A stretch of 10,751 nucleotides of DNA from Actinomycetes bacterium (GTDB taxonomy: Bacteria > Actinomycetota > Thermoleophilia > Gaiellales > Gaiellaceae). The notes below the pieces were generated by a model. The model had not been told where the DNA came from and did no database searches. It saw only the letters and a program-made list of their open reading frames with translations. This document shows positions 1 to 8,997 of the stretch, piece after piece. How positions within the stretch are numbered: the stretch's first letter is position 1; the number at the start of each line of letters is the position of its first letter. The translations under genes and the position numbers were made by a program. The stretch is taken from positions 1 through 10,751 of the forward strand of contig JANXXF010000069.1 in assembly GCA_025350775.1 (NCBI GenBank). The letters run 5' to 3'.

Positions 1-18
1 CCGCCCGCGACCACAGTA

Positions 19-58
19 GCGGCGCCCGCGCGCGGCAGCTGCTGCGGCGCCCGCGCGC
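19..58. repeat. Pair of 15-bp direct repeats, GC-rich
   Basis: The 15-mer gcggcgcccgcgcgc occurs at 19-33 and again, identical, at 44-58, giving a 25-base period. A CAGCTG palindrome lies between the copies. The repeat sits upstream of the GAF gene start, in a stretch that could be non-coding, a protein linker, or the tail of an upstream gene. In DNA of this base composition a short GC-only repeat may arise by chance, and no function is claimed. Confidence 0.35.
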
Positions 59-114
59 TGGCCGGCGACCGCGGCGCCTGGACAGCGGCCCGCCCGGCTG
101 ACACCATCCCGCCT

Positions 115-546
115 ATGGAGCCGCGCTACCAGGAGATCGTGGACGGCCTGCTGGAGGCCACGGCCGCCAGCCGCGTCACAATCCGCCTCGAGCGGCCGGG
201 CGAGACGCTGCCGATCGTGGCCGAGGCGCTCGCCCCCGGCATCCCCTCGCTTCAGGGGCCGAGCACGATCGACCTCCGCGCCGCTCCGACCGTGCGGTAC
301 CTGGCCGAGACGCTCGGCACTCTCATCCAGGACGACCTGCTCGCTACCGACACGCCGCCGCCGCCCGAGCTGATCCAGCAGTACGGCGCCCGCGCGCAGA
401 TGCTCGCCGCGGTCGGCAGCGACGGCACGCTGGCCGCGATCGTGTCGGTGCACTACTCGCCGGGGCCGCGGCACTGGACGGACGGCGAGGTGGCGGCGCT
501 CGAGGCTGCCGCGACGCGCGTGCGCGAGATCATCGCCGGCGCCTGA
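115..546 (+). CDS. GAF-domain protein (possibly 5'-truncated)
   Basis: This encodes 143 residues from the ATG at 115. The sequence looks like a compact single GAF sensory domain: an opening helix (EIVDGLLEATAASRVTIRLE), a sheet carrying AEALAPG, a central QDDLLATDTPPPPELIQQYG segment, then AQMLAAVGSDGTLAAIVSVHYS and a closing helix after the W-T-D-x-E-V motif common at GAF C-termini. GAF domains bind small molecules or serve as dimerisation and sensory modules; the ligand cannot be told here. No catalytic output domain follows. The ATG has no visible ribosome-binding site, and the same frame is open without a stop to base 1, so the true start may lie outside the window. The gene converges on the lyase gene, with 27 bases between the two stops, so it is not in the mutase operon. 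The domain call is good; the start and any role in this pathway are uncertain. Confidence 0.72.
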   Translation: MEPRYQEIVDGLLEATAASRVTIRLERPGETLPIVAEALAPGIPSLQGPSTIDLRAAPTVRYLAETLGTLIQDDLLATDTPPPPELIQQYGARAQMLAAVGSDGTLAAIVSVHYSPGPRHWTDGEVAALEAAATRVREIIAGA

Positions 547-573
547 CGCGCCGCCCACGCCGGGCTCCTCGCG

Positions 574-2223
574 CTAGAACTCGACGGCCTGGTCGCGCGG
601 GACCCGGCCGAGCCCGCGCACTGCATCGGGGCTGCGCGCGCCCGGGTCGGTCTGCACGTTGACGAGCAGCGGGCGGCCATGTGGCTTCGTCCGTAGCGCC
701 TCGGCGAGCTCCTCGGGGCGCTCGACCTCGATGCCGTCGCAGCCCAGCGCGCGGGCGAGCTCGTGGTACGGCCGCCGCTCGAGCCTGGTCGCGAAGTCGC
801 GCCCGAACTCCATCAGCTGGCTCGTTGTCTCGATCGCCCAGGCGCCGTTGCACGACACCACCACGAGCAGCTCGAGGCCGTGGCGGGCGGCGGTGTCGAG
901 CTCCATCGCACCGAGGCCGAAGGCGCCGTCGCCGAGCAGCGCGACGCACTGGCGCTCGGGAAACGCGAGCTTCGCCGCGGCTGCAGAGGCGATGCCGTGG
1001 CCGAGGCAGCCGAACGGCCCAGCGTCCAGCCAGCCGCCAGGCCCCGTGGACGGCAGCGCCTGGCGCGCGAACGAGAGGATGTCGCCGCCGTCGGCCGTGA
1101 CGTACGCGTCCGGCTCGAGCACGGCGGCGAGCTCGGCGCACAGGCGAAGGGGATGGATCGGGGTGGCGTCGCTCCCGGCCTCGGCCTGCAACCGGCGGCG
1201 GTTGGCCGCGTCGGCCTCGTGCAGCCCTGCCAGCCAGGCTGGCCGTGACCCGGCCGCGACGGCCTCGCGCAGCTGGCCGAGGACGGCGCCTGCGTCGCCT
1301 AGCAGGCCGACGTCGACCTTCCGGTTGGCGCCGATCGCGGCGTGATCCACGTCGACCTGGATCACCTGGGCAGCGGGATTCCAGCGTGGCGGCGCGCCAT
1401 ACGAGAGCATGAAGTTGAAGCGCGAGCCGACGACGAGCACGACATCGGCCTCGCGGAACGCTCGCGACCGCGCCGCCGGGACGTGGCAGCGATGGCTCCA
1501 GGGGACGACGCCGCGCGCCGCGTGCGACGTGACGACCGGCGCGTCGAGCCGCTCGACGAGGGCCAGCAACTCGTCCCAGCCGCGCGACCAGAACACGCCG
1601 CTGCCTGCGACGACGAGCGGCCGCTGGGCGCCGTCGAGCAGGGCTGCCGCCGCGGCGACCGCCCCCGGGTCGGCCAGGCTCCGCAGCCGCGCGGGTGGGG
1701 CGGGCCAGCCCAGCGGCCCCTCGACCTCCTCGCGGACGACGTCGGAGGGCAGCTCCAGGAAGACGGGGCCGGGCCGCCCGGCGGCCGCGGTCGCCAGGCC
1801 GCGTGTCACGTACTCGGGCAGGCGGCGGACGTCGTGCACGCGCGCGGCCCACTTCGTGATCGGCCGTAGCAGCGAGAGTTGGTCGATCTCGTGCAGCGCG
1901 CCGCGGTCGAACTGCGGCACGGGCGCCGCGCCGGCCAACAGCAGCACGGGCGCGCCTCCGTACCAGGCGTTGGCGATGCCGGTCAGGGTGTTCGTGACGC
2001 CGGGGCCGGCGGTGACGAGCGCCACGCCCGGCTCGCCGGTGGCGCGCGCCCAGGCGTGCGCCATGTGTGCTGCCGCCTCCTCGTGCCGGACGTCGACGAG
2101 GCGGACGCCGGCGGCCGCGCAGGCGTCGACGATCGGCGTCGTGTGCCCGCCCACCAGGGTGAACAGCGTCCGCACCCCGGCCGCGGCCAGAGCTTCCGCG
2201 ACGAGCTCACCGCCGTGCTTCAT
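574..2223 (-). CDS. Thiamine-diphosphate-dependent 2-hydroxyacyl-CoA lyase-like enzyme
   Basis: The product is 549 residues. It has the three-domain layout of the acetolactate synthase / oxalyl-CoA decarboxylase superfamily: an N-terminal pyrimidine-binding domain with VGGHTTPI and the activating glutamate Glu48 in VRHEEAAAHMA, a central domain (about 190-330), and a C-terminal pyrophosphate domain with GDGAFG at 431-436 and the metal-ligand Asn459 in SCNGAW. Acetolactate synthase is unlikely because there is no regulatory-subunit gene and the neighbours are CoA-thioester enzymes. I infer cleavage of a 2-hydroxyacyl-CoA to a ketone or aldehyde plus formyl-CoA, as in the lyase of Actinomycetospora chiangmaiensis that acts on 2-hydroxyisobutyryl-CoA. 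The C-terminal tail after TDPGARSPDA is Arg-rich and may act as an active-site lid. The ATG at 2223 is chosen over an upstream start at 2310 because the protein begins there in family fashion and GGAGG sits six bases ahead. The gene is divergent from the mutase operon. Confidence 0.8.
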   Translation of the reverse strand: MKHGGELVAEALAAAGVRTLFTLVGGHTTPIVDACAAAGVRLVDVRHEEAAAHMAHAWARATGEPGVALVTAGPGVTNTLTGIANAWYGGAPVLLLAGAAPVPQFDRGALHEIDQLSLLRPITKWAARVHDVRRLPEYVTRGLATAAAGRPGPVFLELPSDVVREEVEGPLGWPAPPARLRSLADPGAVAAAAALLDGAQRPLVVAGSGVFWSRGWDELLALVERLDAPVVTSHAARGVVPWSHRCHVPAARSRAFREADVVLVVGSRFNFMLSYGAPPRWNPAAQVIQVDVDHAAIGANRKVDVGLLGDAGAVLGQLREAVAAGSRPAWLAGLHEADAANRRRLQAEAGSDATPIHPLRLCAELAAVLEPDAYVTADGGDILSFARQALPSTGPGGWLDAGPFGCLGHGIASAAAAKLAFPERQCVALLGDGAFGLGAMELDTAARHGLELLVVVSCNGAWAIETTSQLMEFGRDFATRLERRPYHELARALGCDGIEVERPEELAEALRTKPHGRPLLVNVQTDPGARSPDAVRGLGRVPRDQAVEF

Positions 2224-2372
2224 GCGGGGCCTCCGGTCAGGAGGTGTCGTTTTCCTGTCGGTGGAATGTGCGCGGCGGGAGTGGTAGCGTCCGGGTTCAT
2301 GCTGGATCATCGTATAACGCGACAGAGCAAGCGCATCAGCCGGGATCCGCTGTTCGAGAGCCGGGCTCAGCC
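2224..2372. promoter_or_regulatory. Divergent intergenic control region (lyase / mutase operon)
   Basis: These 149 bases separate the lyase start from the mutase start and must carry promoters for both directions. They are visibly more AT-rich than the genes around 2249-2320. TATAAC at 2313-2318 resembles a -10 hexamer on the + strand, and its complement (GTTATAC) could serve the - strand, but I find no convincing -35 at the right distance. The same spot is an imperfect palindrome, CGT-ATA-ACG at 2311-2319, of the size a GntR- or TetR-type dimer might use. A small inverted repeat (GAGCC/GGCTC) at 2358-2368 lies just ahead of the mutase GTG. No regulator gene is in the window. The region's role is inferred from geometry. 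Confidence 0.45.
2230..2234 (-). promoter_or_regulatory. Ribosome-binding site of the lyase gene
   Basis: On the minus strand GGAGG lies six bases before the ATG at 2223. It fixes this start against the longer in-frame alternative at 2310. Confidence 0.75.
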
Positions 2373-4027
<1,655 letters not shown>

Positions 4028-4028
<1 letters not shown>

Positions 4029-4426
4029 TGGCCGGCCCGATCCGCGTTCTGGTCGGGAAGATCGGCCTCGACGGCCACGACCGTGGCGTCAAGGTGGTGG
4101 CGCGCGCGCTCCGCGACGCAGGGATGGAGGTGGTCTACACCGGCCTCCATCGCACGCCGGCCGAGGTCGCCCGCATCGCGGTCGAAGAGGACGTCGACGT
4201 CATCGGTATCAGTCTCCTCTCCGGGGCGCACATGACGATCTTCCCGCGGCTGATCGAGCTGCTGAAAATTGAGGGCGCCGACGACGCGCTCCTCCTCGCC
4301 GGCGGGACGATCCTGCCCGAGGATGCCGAGGCGCTCGTGGCGATGGGAGTCGACAAGGTGTTCGGCGTCGACACGCCGCTGCCCGAGCTGGTCGAGTTCA
4401 TCCGCGCCAACGCGAAGCCCCAGTGA
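4028..4426 (+). CDS. hcmB: Coenzyme-B12-binding small subunit of 2-hydroxyacyl-CoA mutase
   Basis: The product is 132 residues, the usual size of a stand-alone cobalamin-binding subunit. It shows the Rossmann-like B12 fold signature: D-G-H-D-R-G (Asp15, His17, Gly20), where His17 is the expected lower axial cobalt ligand, then SLLSG near the middle and the AGGTI loop further on. Together with the large subunit it would form the heterotetrameric mutase, as in HcmA/HcmB and isobutyryl-CoA mutase. Its ATG at 4028 overlaps the large-subunit stop in TGATG, so translation is probably coupled and subunit ratios linked; a TTG one codon upstream is a less likely start. The 3' end overlaps the ligase start by GTGA. 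No G-protein chaperone of the MeaB/MeaH type, which often accompanies such mutases, is found in the window. Confidence 0.9.
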
Positions 4427-4638
4427 CCTGGCCCCCCGAGCCCCGCTTCCGGCCGGACGCGCCGGAGGAGCGGATGGACCCCGCCCGCCGGGCCGAGCTC
4501 GTGCTGGCGAAGCTCCAGGGCCAGGTGGCGTACTGCTGGGAGCGGTCGCCGTTCTACCGTCGCCGCTGGGAGGAGGCGGGCGTCTCGCCCGCGACGCTGC
4601 GCACGCTCGCCGACCTCGCCCGCTTCCCGCTGGTGTTC

Positions 4639-4641
4639 TAG
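4639..4641 (+). other. In-frame amber codon in the ligase gene
   Basis: TAG replaces the codon for the conserved Lys in the family T-K-x-D-L-R motif. The sequence on both sides is collinear with the family and keeps one frame, so this is a point change and not an indel. TAG is used as an ordinary stop by the lyase gene (574-576), which argues against genome-wide amber recoding. Confidence 0.85.
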
Positions 4642-5742
4642 GACGACCTGCGGCGCGACCAGGAGGGGCATCCGCCCTTCGGCTCCAACCTCTGCTGCGA
4701 CCCGCAGGAGATCGCCCGGCTGCACGGCACCTCCGGCACCACGGGCCGCCCGACCGCCTTCGCCATCTCCCGCGACGACTGGGCGCGGATCGGCGCGGCG
4801 CACGCCCGGATCATGTGGAGCTTCGGCGTCCGGCCGACCGACACGGTGTTCATCGGCTCGTTCTTCAGCCTCTACCTGGGCAGCTGGGGCGCGCTCGCGG
4901 GCGTCGAGGCGCTGGGCGCGCGCGCCTTCCCGTTCGGCGCCGGTGTGCCCGGTCAGACCGAGCGCGCCCTCGACTACATCGGCATCGTGCGCCCGACGGT
5001 GTTCTACGGGACGCCGTCGTACGCGCTCCACATCGCGCGGGTCGCGCGCGAGCGCGGCCTCGAGCCGGCCGAGCTCGGGTTCCGCATCATGTTTTTCTCG
5101 GGCGAGCCGGGCGCGGGCATCCCGGCGACGAAGCGGCGGATCGAGGAGACCTTCGGCGCGATCTGCATCGACTCCGGGTCGATGGCCGAGATGACCCCGT
5201 GGATGGCGAACTCCGAGTGCGCCGAGCGCACCGGCATGCACCTGTGGGACGACATCGTCCACACCGAGGTCGTCGACCGCGACACGCGGGAGCCGCTGCC
5301 GGGGAACGGAGACGGCGAGGGCGTCCCCGTCTACACGCACCTCGAGCGCACCTCGCAGCCGATGATCCGGCTGTTCTCGGGCGACCTCACGCGTGTCACG
5401 AGCGAGCCCTGCCCCTGCGGGCGCACGTATCGCCGCCTGCCCGAGGGCATCTACGGGCGCGTCGACGACATGCTGCTCGTACGCGGCGTCAACATCTACC
5501 CCCATCTGATCGAGAACGCGCTGGCGAGCATCCCGGGCGTCGGCAGCGAGTACCGCATCGTGGTGGAGCGGCCGGAGGAGCTCGACAACCTGATCCTTGA
5601 GATCGAGTCCACCGACGACGGCGTCGCCGCCCGCGTGCGCGACCTCGTCAAGTCCACGGCGGGCGTCAGCCCGACCGTCAAGGTGCATCCGCCCAACACG
5701 CTCCCGTCCACCGAGTTCAAGGCCCGTCGCATCACCGACCTG

Positions 5743-5748
5743 AGGAGG
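5743..5748 (+). promoter_or_regulatory. Strong ribosome-binding site of the first cyclase gene
   Basis: AGGAGG, a full anti-16S match, lies eight bases before the ATG at 5757, inside the end of the ligase gene. It gives this gene independent initiation, which matters because ribosomes terminating early at 4639 would not reach the ATGA coupling point. Confidence 0.8.
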
Positions 5749-5756
5749 CAATCGGG

Positions 5757-6470
5757 ATGACCCTGTCCGACCGCGGCACGAGGCTCGTCGACCTTTCGCT
5801 GGACATGACGAACCAGATGCCGGCCCACGCCCTGTTCCCGTCGCCGATCATGATCCCGTACGTCACGCACGAAATGGCGAAGGCGGCCGGCCTCGGCGAG
5901 CCCGACGACCCGATGACGTACTGCATCAACTACATCTCGACGCTCGAGCACGTCGGCACCCACGTCGACGCACCGCTGCACATCAGCCCGTCGGGCGCCT
6001 CGATCGACCAGCTCTCGCTCGACTGGTTCACCGGCAAGGCGGTCTGCCTCGACCTGCGCCACATCCCCGACCTCGGAGACATCGACGTCGCCGACCTCGA
6101 GGAGGGCGAGCGTCAGTCCGGCGTCAAGATCGACGGCCACATCGTCCTGCTGTGCACCGGCTTCCATGCCCGTAACTGGCCGAACCGCGAGGTCGTCACC
6201 AACAACCCGGGCCTCACCTACGCGGCGTCGGAGTGGCTCGCCGACCGCTCGCGCATGCACGGCGTCGAGGGCCCGTCGACCGACAAGGGCGGGACGAAGG
6301 AGTTCCCCAACCACCGCGTCTGCCGCGACCGGGGGATGATCCACTACGAGTGGCTCGTCAACCTCGAGCAGCTCGTCGGCCAGGGCGAGTTCGTCTTCCA
6401 CGGCTATCCGCTCAAGCTGATCAACGGGTCGGGGTCGCCGGTGCGCGCGCTGGCCGAGCTGCCCGCGTGA
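5757..6470 (+). CDS. Cyclase-family metal-dependent hydrolase (kynurenine formamidase-like fold)
   Basis: The protein has 237 residues and carries the family signature H-x-G-T-H-x-D-x-P-x-H as EHVGTHVDAPLH (His65, His69, Asp71, His75), which binds one or two divalent metals, usually Zn or Mn. Members hydrolyse cyclic amides, formamides, lactones or related bonds (kynurenine formamidase, isatin hydrolase) and are cytoplasmic; no signal peptide is seen here. A second conserved acidic segment is probably IHYEWL near the C-terminus. The segment around 150-195 (TYAASEWLADRS, KGGTKEFPNHR) is the variable substrate-facing part. It overlaps the ligase stop by ATGA and has its own strong AGGAGG. Kynurenine degradation itself is unlikely, since no kynureninase or dioxygenase gene is nearby. 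I infer ring or amide/ester opening in the pathway served by the mutase. Confidence 0.82.
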   Translation: MTLSDRGTRLVDLSLDMTNQMPAHALFPSPIMIPYVTHEMAKAAGLGEPDDPMTYCINYISTLEHVGTHVDAPLHISPSGASIDQLSLDWFTGKAVCLDLRHIPDLGDIDVADLEEGERQSGVKIDGHIVLLCTGFHARNWPNREVVTNNPGLTYAASEWLADRSRMHGVEGPSTDKGGTKEFPNHRVCRDRGMIHYEWLVNLEQLVGQGEFVFHGYPLKLINGSGSPVRALAELPA

Positions 6471-6520
6471 CCCTGCCGGCGGGCGGCAGCGGCCGCGGCC
6501 GCGATCGGGGCCGGTGCTGA
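6467..6520 (+). CDS. Possible 17-codon coupling mini-ORF
   Basis: A GTG at 6467 overlaps the cyclase stop as GTGA, the same arrangement as the other tight junctions of this operon. It opens a 17-residue frame (MTLPAGGSGRGRDRGRC) whose TGA at 6518-6520 lies two bases past the methyltransferase GTG (6514-6516). Ribosomes could thus be handed across the otherwise unlinked 43-base gap. It may equally be chance, or the residue of an older methyltransferase N-terminus joined by a frameshift. The peptide resembles nothing I know. Confidence 0.25.
   Translation: MTLPAGGSGRGRDRGRC
6489..6502. repeat. 14-bp perfect palindrome GCGGCCGCGGCCGC
   Basis: This self-complementary GC-only stretch lies in the gap between the cyclase and methyltransferase genes. 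It could form a strong hairpin in mRNA, but no U-tract follows and it has no loop of its own, so a terminator is unlikely. It may modulate initiation at the GTG at 6514, 11 bases downstream. Confidence 0.35.
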
Positions 6521-7530
6521 GCCGCGACTCCGTCCTCGAGCGCGTCACGGGCTGTTTCGCCGGCTTCTTCGGCACCTGGCTGATGAACGCTGGCCGGCGC
6601 GGCCGCCTGTTCGAGACGCTGCGCGACCGCGGGCCGCTCGCCGCCGACGAGCTCGCGACGGCGCTCGGCTACGAGCACCGCTACGTCGAGACCTGGTGCC
6701 GCGGCGCGTACGCCTTCGAGCTGCTGGACGAGCGGGACGGCCGCTTCCGGCTCGCCGAGGGCGTCGCCGAGATTCTGCTCGACCCGTCCGACCCGTCGTT
6801 CATGGGCGGCCGGGCAGAGTTCTTTCCGCTGCTCACGCCGGACTTCGAGATGTACGCCGACCGGATGGCCGACGGCGGGCTGTACCCGTTCTCGGACAGG
6901 CCGCCGTCGGTCGTGCAGACGATGCAGGCTGCGGTGCGGGCCGACGCGCCCAACGCGATTGCGAACGTTCTGCCGCAGGAGCCGGGGCTCGTCGAGCGCC
7001 TCCGTGCCGGCGGCAGCGTGCTCGACGCCGGCTGCGGGGCGGGCTACGGGCTCGCGGCGTTCGCAGAGGCCTTCCCGCAGGCCGAGCTGGTCGGCATCGA
7101 GATTGACGAGGTGAGCCTCGAGCAGGCGCGCGCCCACCTGGGCAGCCGGGCGACCGTCGAGCGCCTTCACGTCACGGAAGCGCCCTGGGCGGGCCGCTTC
7201 GATCTCGTCTACGCCAACATCTCGCTGTCCCACACCTGGGGCTCCGGCCCGGAGGTGTTTGCCGCGCTCCTGCGGCTGCTCCGGCCCGGCGGGGCGGTGC
7301 TCTGCTCGGATGTCCCGTACCCGGCGAGCCTCGCCGACCTGCGCTCGCCGGCCGGCCGGCTGTTCACCGGCGTCACGGCCTACGTCTCGCTGCTCGGCTT
7401 CACGCTGCTCACCCCGGAGGCGCTGGTCGCGCGCCTGCAGGCCGCCGGCTTCGACGAGCCGCGCATCGCCGAGCAGCCGGCGCGGACGCGCATGATGGCG
7501 CTCGCTCGTCGCCCGCTCGACGCGCGGTAA
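6514..7530 (+). CDS. SAM-dependent methyltransferase with N-terminal winged-helix domain
   Basis: The protein has 338 residues. The first 90 or so form a winged-helix-like module (GPLAADELATALGYEHRYVETWCRGAYAFELL), the dimerisation type found in Rv2258c-like and plant-style O-methyltransferases. The class I fold follows: motif I VLDAGCGAGYG at 169-179, the acidic ribose-contact region GIEID at 194-198, FDLVYANISLSH around 229-240 and LLRPGGAVLCSD at 255-266. The substrate cannot be read from the sequence; a small hydroxylated or carboxylated metabolite is possible. GTG 6514 is the earliest start in the frame; its ribosome-binding site is weak. This gene, with a 43-base gap before it and about 39 after, is the loosest fit in the operon. 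It is not typical of 2-hydroxyisobutyrate pathways, so it may act on the parent compound or a by-product. Confidence 0.8.
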   Translation: MLSRDSVLERVTGCFAGFFGTWLMNAGRRGRLFETLRDRGPLAADELATALGYEHRYVETWCRGAYAFELLDERDGRFRLAEGVAEILLDPSDPSFMGGRAEFFPLLTPDFEMYADRMADGGLYPFSDRPPSVVQTMQAAVRADAPNAIANVLPQEPGLVERLRAGGSVLDAGCGAGYGLAAFAEAFPQAELVGIEIDEVSLEQARAHLGSRATVERLHVTEAPWAGRFDLVYANISLSHTWGSGPEVFAALLRLLRPGGAVLCSDVPYPASLADLRSPAGRLFTGVTAYVSLLGFTLLTPEALVARLQAAGFDEPRIAEQPARTRMMALARRPLDAR

Positions 7531-7569
7531 CGGCGTGCTGCGAAATTGGCGCGGCGTATGATCGCGCGG

Positions 7570-8997
7570 ATGCCCAGAGACCGCTACGACGTCATCGTCT
7601 GCGGCGCCGGGTCGACCGGCGGCGTCCTCGCCTCGCGGCTGTCGGAGAACCCGGCCCGCACAGTCCTGCTGCTGGAGGCCGGCCCCGACTACCCGGACGA
7701 GGCCGAGAGCCCGCCCGCCTTCCTCGTCGGCGGGAACCTGCTCGGCGGCGACTTCGCGGGCACCGGCGCGGCCGTCCCCGAGCTCGACTGGGGCTACCAC
7801 AGCGAGCTGCTCCCCGGCGGCCGGCGCGTCCATCTGCGGCGCGGCCGCTTCGTCGGCGGCACCTCGATGATCAACGTTGGCGTCTTCGTGCGCGGCAAGC
7901 CGAGCGACTTTGCCGAGTGGGTCGCGCTCGGCGCCGCCGGCTGGAGCTGGGAGGACGTCGTCCCCTGCTACGAGCGGGTCGAGCGGGAGATCACGATCAA
8001 GCGCTACCGGCGCGAGCTGTGGCAGCCGTTCGCGCACGCTTTCGAGGCTGCCTACCTGGAGCTGGGCCTGCGGCCGGCCGAGGACATGAACGGGCCGGAC
8101 GCCTGGGACGGCGTCGTCGGGCCGTGGCCGCAGAACCGCCGCAACGAGATTCGGCTCGGCACGCTGACGACGTACATCCGCAAGGCGCGCGGCCGCGCGA
8201 ACCTCGACATCGTGGGCGGCGCGGTCGTCGATCGGGTGCTGATCGAGGGCGGCCGCGCCGTCGGCGTGGTGCTCGCGTCGGGCGACGTCGTGCGCGCCGG
8301 CGAGGTCGTCGTCTGCGGCGGCGCCTACGGCAGCCCGGCGATCCTGCTGCGCTCCGGCATCGGCCCCGCCGACGAGCTCCGCGCCCTGGGCATCCAGCCG
8401 GTTGCCGACCTCCCGGTGGGCCGTGGCCTGCGCGACCATCCGCAGTGCCTGTTCCTGCTGGCGACGCCGCCCGAGCTGGCGACGCTCTGCGGGCCGTCGT
8501 GCACCGTCGTGGCCCGCGGCGACGGCTGGTTCTCGTTCCCCGTCTCGATCGACGAGGACCAGGGCGTCTGCGCCGTCGCGATCGCGCTCAACCGGCAGGA
8601 GCCCACCGGGTACCTGCGGCTCGCCTCGAAAGACCCGGCAGTCGCTCCCGAGATCAGGACCGGCTTCGGCGACGTCATGGCGCGCGGCGACTTCGACGAG
8701 CCCTTTGCCATCTTTCAGCGGCTCGCCCGCAGCGACGCGTTTCGGAGTCGCGGGATCGGCGGGCTGGACGCCGACGCCGACCTCTCGACGATCCTGCCAG
8801 AGCGCATCGGCAATGCCTTCCATCCCTCGTCGACGTGCCCCATCGGCCCGGTCGTCGATGCGCGCCTGCGCGTGCACGGCGTCGACGGCCTCCGCGTCGC
8901 CGACGCCAGCGTCTTCCCCGAGAACATCTCGAACAACCTCAACTTCACCTGCTACATGGTGGGCGAGCGGCTCGCCGCCTTCATGGGGGAGGAGTGA
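7570..8997 (+). CDS. GMC-family FAD-dependent alcohol oxidoreductase
   Basis: The product is 475 residues from ATG 7570. It has the N-terminal FAD dinucleotide motif CGAGSTGG (residues 11-18) followed by the acidic LLLEAG strand end, the first GMC signature as RFVGGTSMINVGVFVRG, and the second as CGGAYGSPAILLRSGIGP. The C-terminal catalytic pair is His418 in FHPSSTCPIG and Asn458 in SNNLNFTC, the His/Asn arrangement seen in choline oxidase-type enzymes. It is somewhat shorter than the usual 500-600 residues, with a reduced substrate domain. The family oxidises primary or secondary alcohols to aldehydes or ketones, some on to acids. In this context oxidation of a diol or branched alcohol to the 2-hydroxy acid that the CoA ligases activate is plausible. 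ATG 7558 and TTG 7546 are alternative starts; 7570 puts the FAD motif at the usual distance. The stop overlaps the next start by GTGA. Confidence 0.88.
   Translation: MPRDRYDVIVCGAGSTGGVLASRLSENPARTVLLLEAGPDYPDEAESPPAFLVGGNLLGGDFAGTGAAVPELDWGYHSELLPGGRRVHLRRGRFVGGTSMINVGVFVRGKPSDFAEWVALGAAGWSWEDVVPCYERVEREITIKRYRRELWQPFAHAFEAAYLELGLRPAEDMNGPDAWDGVVGPWPQNRRNEIRLGTLTTYIRKARGRANLDIVGGAVVDRVLIEGGRAVGVVLASGDVVRAGEVVVCGGAYGSPAILLRSGIGPADELRALGIQPVADLPVGRGLRDHPQCLFLLATPPELATLCGPSCTVVARGDGWFSFPVSIDEDQGVCAVAIALNRQEPTGYLRLASKDPAVAPEIRTGFGDVMARGDFDEPFAIFQRLARSDAFRSRGIGGLDADADLSTILPERIGNAFHPSSTCPIGPVVDARLRVHGVDGLRVADASVFPENISNNLNFTCYMVGERLAAFMGEE

Larger units (their letters stand above)
4423..5760 (+). 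pseudogene. PaaK-like acyl-CoA ligase (2-hydroxyisobutyryl-CoA ligase-like) interrupted by in-frame TAG
   Basis: The reading frame from the GTG at 4423 to the TGA at 5758-5760 spans 446 codons, normal for the phenylacetate-CoA ligase family, but codon 73 (4639-4641) is TAG. Before it, residues 30-72 match the family N-terminus (VAYCWERSPFYRRRW, FPLVF); after it the frame continues without loss: P-loop TSGTTGRP at 103-110, the SMAEMTPWM loop, the hinge GRVDDMLLVRGVNIYP, and a C-terminal Lys433 in EFKARRITD. In this family the motif is T-K-x-D-L-R, so the TAG falls at the expected Lys; AAG to TAG is one base change. Between the TAG and ATG 4813 there is no in-frame ATG, GTG or TTG, so an internal restart would lose the P-loop. 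The frame starts by GTGA overlap with hcmB and ends by ATGA overlap with the cyclase gene, as in an intact operon. It probably activated the mutase substrate to its CoA ester. A recent nonsense mutation or a sequencing error fits best. Confidence 0.82.

Noticed and set aside
547..573. Terminator between the convergent GAF and lyase genes
   Set aside because: The 27 bases show no clear stem-loop and no T-tract.
574..2223. Acetolactate synthase large subunit
   Set aside because: The general superfamily motifs fit, but there is no small-subunit gene, no branched-chain amino acid genes nearby, and the context is CoA-thioester metabolism.
2244..2372. GTG at 2244 as the mutase start
   Set aside because: The GGAG just before it leaves almost no spacer, the extra 43 residues resemble no mutase, and the segment fits a divergent promoter region better.
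4639..4641. TAG read as pyrrolysine or by a recoded genetic code
   Set aside because: The lyase gene ends at TAG, no other in-frame TAG occurs in the genes here, and the position is a conserved Lys one base away from TAG. A mutation or sequencing error is simpler.
4135..5751. Long antisense open frames (for example - strand 4135-5751 and 6421-8877)
   Set aside because: They run opposite well-supported genes, are dominated by Arg, Ala, Gly, Asp and Val in the pattern expected from high-GC antisense frames, and show no family motif.
4813..5760. A separate, functional gene starting at ATG 4813
   Set aside because: It would lack the N-terminal third and the ATP-binding P-loop at codons 103-110, so it could not be a working ligase. 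It is the tail of the interrupted gene.
5757..6470. True kynurenine formamidase in tryptophan breakdown
   Set aside because: The fold and metal motif match the family, but no tryptophan dioxygenase or kynureninase gene accompanies it.
6489..6502. The GC palindrome as a Rho-independent terminator
   Set aside because: There is no T-run after it and the genes on either side are on the same strand in an apparent operon.
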